Positions 6,446 to 8,200 of a stretch of DNA of 8,200 nt are shown here, piece by piece. Source of the stretch: an uncultured Phycisphaerales bacterium (GTDB lineage: Bacteria; Planctomycetota; Phycisphaerae; Sedimentisphaerales; Anaerobacaceae); contig CALEZT010000015.1 of NCBI GenBank assembly GCA_937927975.1, forward strand, positions 1 to 8,200, read 5' to 3'. The notes beneath the pieces were generated by a model that worked only from the letters and a program-made list of their open reading frames with translations, ran no database searches and was not told the origin of the DNA. Position 1 is the first letter of the stretch; every line of letters begins with the position of its first letter. A program made the translations under genes and the position numbers.

Positions 6446-8200
6446 TCAGGTGGCCAGATCGACCGCGATGACCTCGTGATCCAGAATCGAGGGCACCACG
6501 ACGGTCGCGATTCCCTCCTTGATCTGATGCTCGGGGACGCTGTCCGCAACGAGCAGATGGAGCCGTTCGGCCTTTGCCCCTATCGGCACGCGGACCCGGA
6601 CCTCTTGCCTGCCGATAGGGATCAGCTCCCGAAACGGGCCTTTCATCATCATCGGGTTCGTCAGGTTGACCAGGTGCACCGTGAGGGACTGCTTCTGCCG
6701 CCAGGCCGTGACGTCCAGGACGCCGGCACCTGACACTTCGACGATGGGCTCTTCGTTGATCGTCCAGCGGATGATGTTCTTCAAGAGCCGGGCGTGATCG
6801 GCGTTCATGACCTCCCAGAACGCGCGGTCGATGTCCCAGGGAACGTACGCGATCCTGCTGCCGCCCTGCTCGCGGAGGTACACCTCGCGCGGGCCCGGTT
6901 CCGCCGTTCGCGGATAGACGTGCTCCATCGGCAGATCCGGGTAACTGGGGATCAGCGTCACAGGCGACGAGAAATCCCCCTGCGGCATGACCTCCAGCCG
7001 CCAGATGCCGTTGATGATGCGATAGGCGTCCTGGAGGCCATCGAGGATCGGGTGAAACCGGCCGGTTGCAGGATCGCTCGCCAATCGCAGGTAGGAGTTC
7101 TTCATCGGCCCTTCGACGCGTTCTGCCGCCCTGACCCCGAAAAGGTCGGACAGACCGAAGTCCTTGCGCCGCTCGGCCTGCTCGTCGTAGAGCGAGGTCT
7201 CGAACGTGGCCAGCAGGCTGCCGCCGCGCTGGACGAACTGCCTGAGCTGATCGCACTGGGCGTCCGACAGAGCCGCGATGTTGGGCAGGACGAGCAGCTT
7301 GAACGGCGCCAGATGCTCTGCGTCGAGCAGCCTGTCGTTGACCATGTCGAACGGGACGCGGGCCTCGATCAGAGCGTGGTACATACCGAGCGCGTGCCCG
7401 CCGCTGCGCTCCTGCCATTTCTTGCCGCCGTAGTATCGTTCGGTTTGTTCGGAGTACACCATCGCAACTCGGGCCAGCGACGCGGTGTTTCTCAGGTACC
7501 GCTCGCAACGATAGTGCCAGTCGTAGATCTTCTCGACCACCGCCAGCCATCGCCGGTCGTAGAGGACGCCGGAGAATTTCGCGAACCACGGCCGCATGTT
7601 GTTCGCGGTCCCCTCGGCCACCCAGACACGGGTCTCCGCCTCGCTCTGCACCGAGTCTTTCCAGCGATAGGCCTCCTCCAGGCCGACGCTGAAAATGCCG
7701 CCGAGCGGTTTGACGCCCATCGTGGCGCGAAGCTCCTTCGCCCGCTTGCCGTTGGACCAGGGGGGAATCACGCCGCTGCGGCCCTGGTGGTCGGTGAAGA
7801 AGATATCCGAGAGCTTGCCCGTCACGACGTTGTCCGGAAAGCCGTTGGGGATATACCGCGAGCCGGGCTTGACGGCGCGAATCGTCCGATCCCAGAGGAA
7901 CCACAGGCCTCGCAGCCGCTCCATCTGCCACTGCCCGTACTGGCGATAGGCGGGATCGCTTCGGCTCGTCGTGCGAGGCAGGTCCATGCCGGAGAACGCC
8001 TTGAAGTTCCTCGCGCAGTGCTCGCAGTAGCAGGTCCCGTGGCCCGCCCAACGGTTGGAGAAGATGCCGTCGACGCCGTACAGATCCATGATCTCCTTGT
8101 GGACCTCGGTCATGAACTCGAAGTTGTACGGCCCCAGGGCGCACGTGGAGGTTGTCCCGTTCTCAGTTGGAGGTGCGGTGACCACTCCACGGTGAATCCT
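6446..8200 (-). CDS. GHL6-type glycoside hydrolase-like protein with beta-galactosidase trimerisation-like domain, N-terminus cut by window edge
   Basis: The frame is open from the right edge to the TGA at 6448-6446, giving 584 visible residues. An in-frame GTG at 8185 exists, but the frame continues upstream without a stop, so the gene very probably begins outside the window. Counting from the edge, residues 1-225 match the C-terminal half of the hypothetical glycosyl hydrolase 6 (GHL6) TIM-barrel family: EIMDLYGVDGIFSNRW, the cysteine cluster CYCEHC (C57, C59, C62), then SGMDLP. Residues about 245-340 resemble the GH42-type trimerisation domain, a glutamine-amidotransferase-like fold (FKLLVLPNIAALSDAQ, then QFVQRGGSLLATFETSLYDE). 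Residues 475-584 form a beta-rich C-terminal region (TAWRQKQSLTVHLVNLTNP). The likely role is hydrolysis of a glycan; the substrate is unknown, and catalytic acids cannot be assigned because the N-terminal barrel half is absent. It converges with the aminopeptidase gene and is not in the same transcript as the 1-5107 cluster. Confidence 0.82.
   Translation of the reverse strand, partial: RIHRGVVTAPPTENGTTSTCALGPYNFEFMTEVHKEIMDLYGVDGIFSNRWAGHGTCYCEHCARNFKAFSGMDLPRTTSRSDPAYRQYGQWQMERLRGLWFLWDRTIRAVKPGSRYIPNGFPDNVVTGKLSDIFFTDHQGRSGVIPPWSNGKRAKELRATMGVKPLGGIFSVGLEEAYRWKDSVQSEAETRVWVAEGTANNMRPWFAKFSGVLYDRRWLAVVEKIYDWHYRCERYLRNTASLARVAMVYSEQTERYYGGKKWQERSGGHALGMYHALIEARVPFDMVNDRLLDAEHLAPFKLLVLPNIAALSDAQCDQLRQFVQRGGSLLATFETSLYDEQAERRKDFGLSDLFGVRAAERVEGPMKNSYLRLASDPATGRFHPILDGLQDAYRIINGIWRLEVMPQGDFSSPVTLIPSYPDLPMEHVYPRTAEPGPREVYLREQGGSRIAYVPWDIDRAFWEVMNADHARLLKNIIRWTINEEPIVEVSGAGVLDVTAWRQKQSLTVHLVNLTNPMMMKGPFRELIPIGRQEVRVRVPIGAKAERLHLLVADSVPEHQIKEGIATVVVPSILDHEVIAVDLAT

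Noticed and set aside
5208..6960. 13-bp direct repeat GGGATCAGCGTCA at 5208-5220 and 6948-6960
   Set aside because: A shared 13-mer somewhere in 8.2 kb is about as likely as not by chance, and one copy is inside a coding region with no shared context.
6315..8144. Minus-strand open frame of 609 aa, longer than the frame chosen there
   Set aside because: It is mostly R, G, P, A and Q, with no domain, and it runs through the intergenic repeat. The neighbouring frame has clear GHL6 and trimerisation motifs.

Overview
The window looks like part of a Planctomycetes chromosome, perhaps of the Phycisphaerae or an uncultured relative. This is inferred from gene style, not from a marker gene. The clues are high-GC DNA, a secreted PQQ-like beta-propeller beginning DWPQWRGP after its signal peptide, a Tat-exported Gfo/Idh/MocA protein ending in the RYPIPVPGKWTEI-type tail common in planctomycetes, several secreted parallel beta-helix proteins, and a GHL6-type glycoside hydrolase-like protein. 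There is no RNA gene, insertion sequence, CRISPR array or phage gene. No gap between genes exceeds 300 bases.

Layout. Positions 1-5107 hold a tight leftward cluster of four genes, read from right to left: beta-helix protein 1 (5107-3827), beta-helix protein 2 (3822-2695), a Gfo/Idh/MocA oxidoreductase with a twin-arginine leader (2685-1312), and a PQQ-like beta-propeller protein that runs off the left edge (1256-1). The gaps are 4, 9 and 55 nt. The first two downstream genes have ribosome binding sites that overlap the preceding stop codon, so the cluster looks like one transcript. A divergent promoter region at about 5108-5265 separates it from a rightward gene for a short M29-type metallo-aminopeptidase (5266-6270) with all six expected active-site residues. 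A 175-base convergent spacer (6271-6445) carries a dispersed-repeat-like inverted repeat. From 6446 to the right edge, on the minus strand, lies a large glycoside hydrolase-like protein (GHL6 plus a beta-galactosidase trimerisation-like domain), truncated at its N-terminus.

How it fits together (inference). All four operon products carry export signals, and the families are those planctomycetes use against complex polysaccharides. Beta-helix proteins often bind, cleave or epimerise uronate-rich glycans. Gfo/Idh/MocA proteins oxidise or reduce sugars. The propeller may be a scaffold or redox partner. The GHL6 protein is a probable glycosidase. Together they suggest a small surface or periplasmic glycan-processing locus, but no substrate can be read from the sequence. 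The aminopeptidase has no visible export signal and is probably an unrelated cytoplasmic enzyme.

Most interesting is the intergenic inverted repeat at 6299-6398. Each arm is itself a small hairpin, and the two arms differ by a compensatory base-pair swap. One arm is bracketed by an 11-bp direct repeat. I saw no clearly new defence or mobile system.
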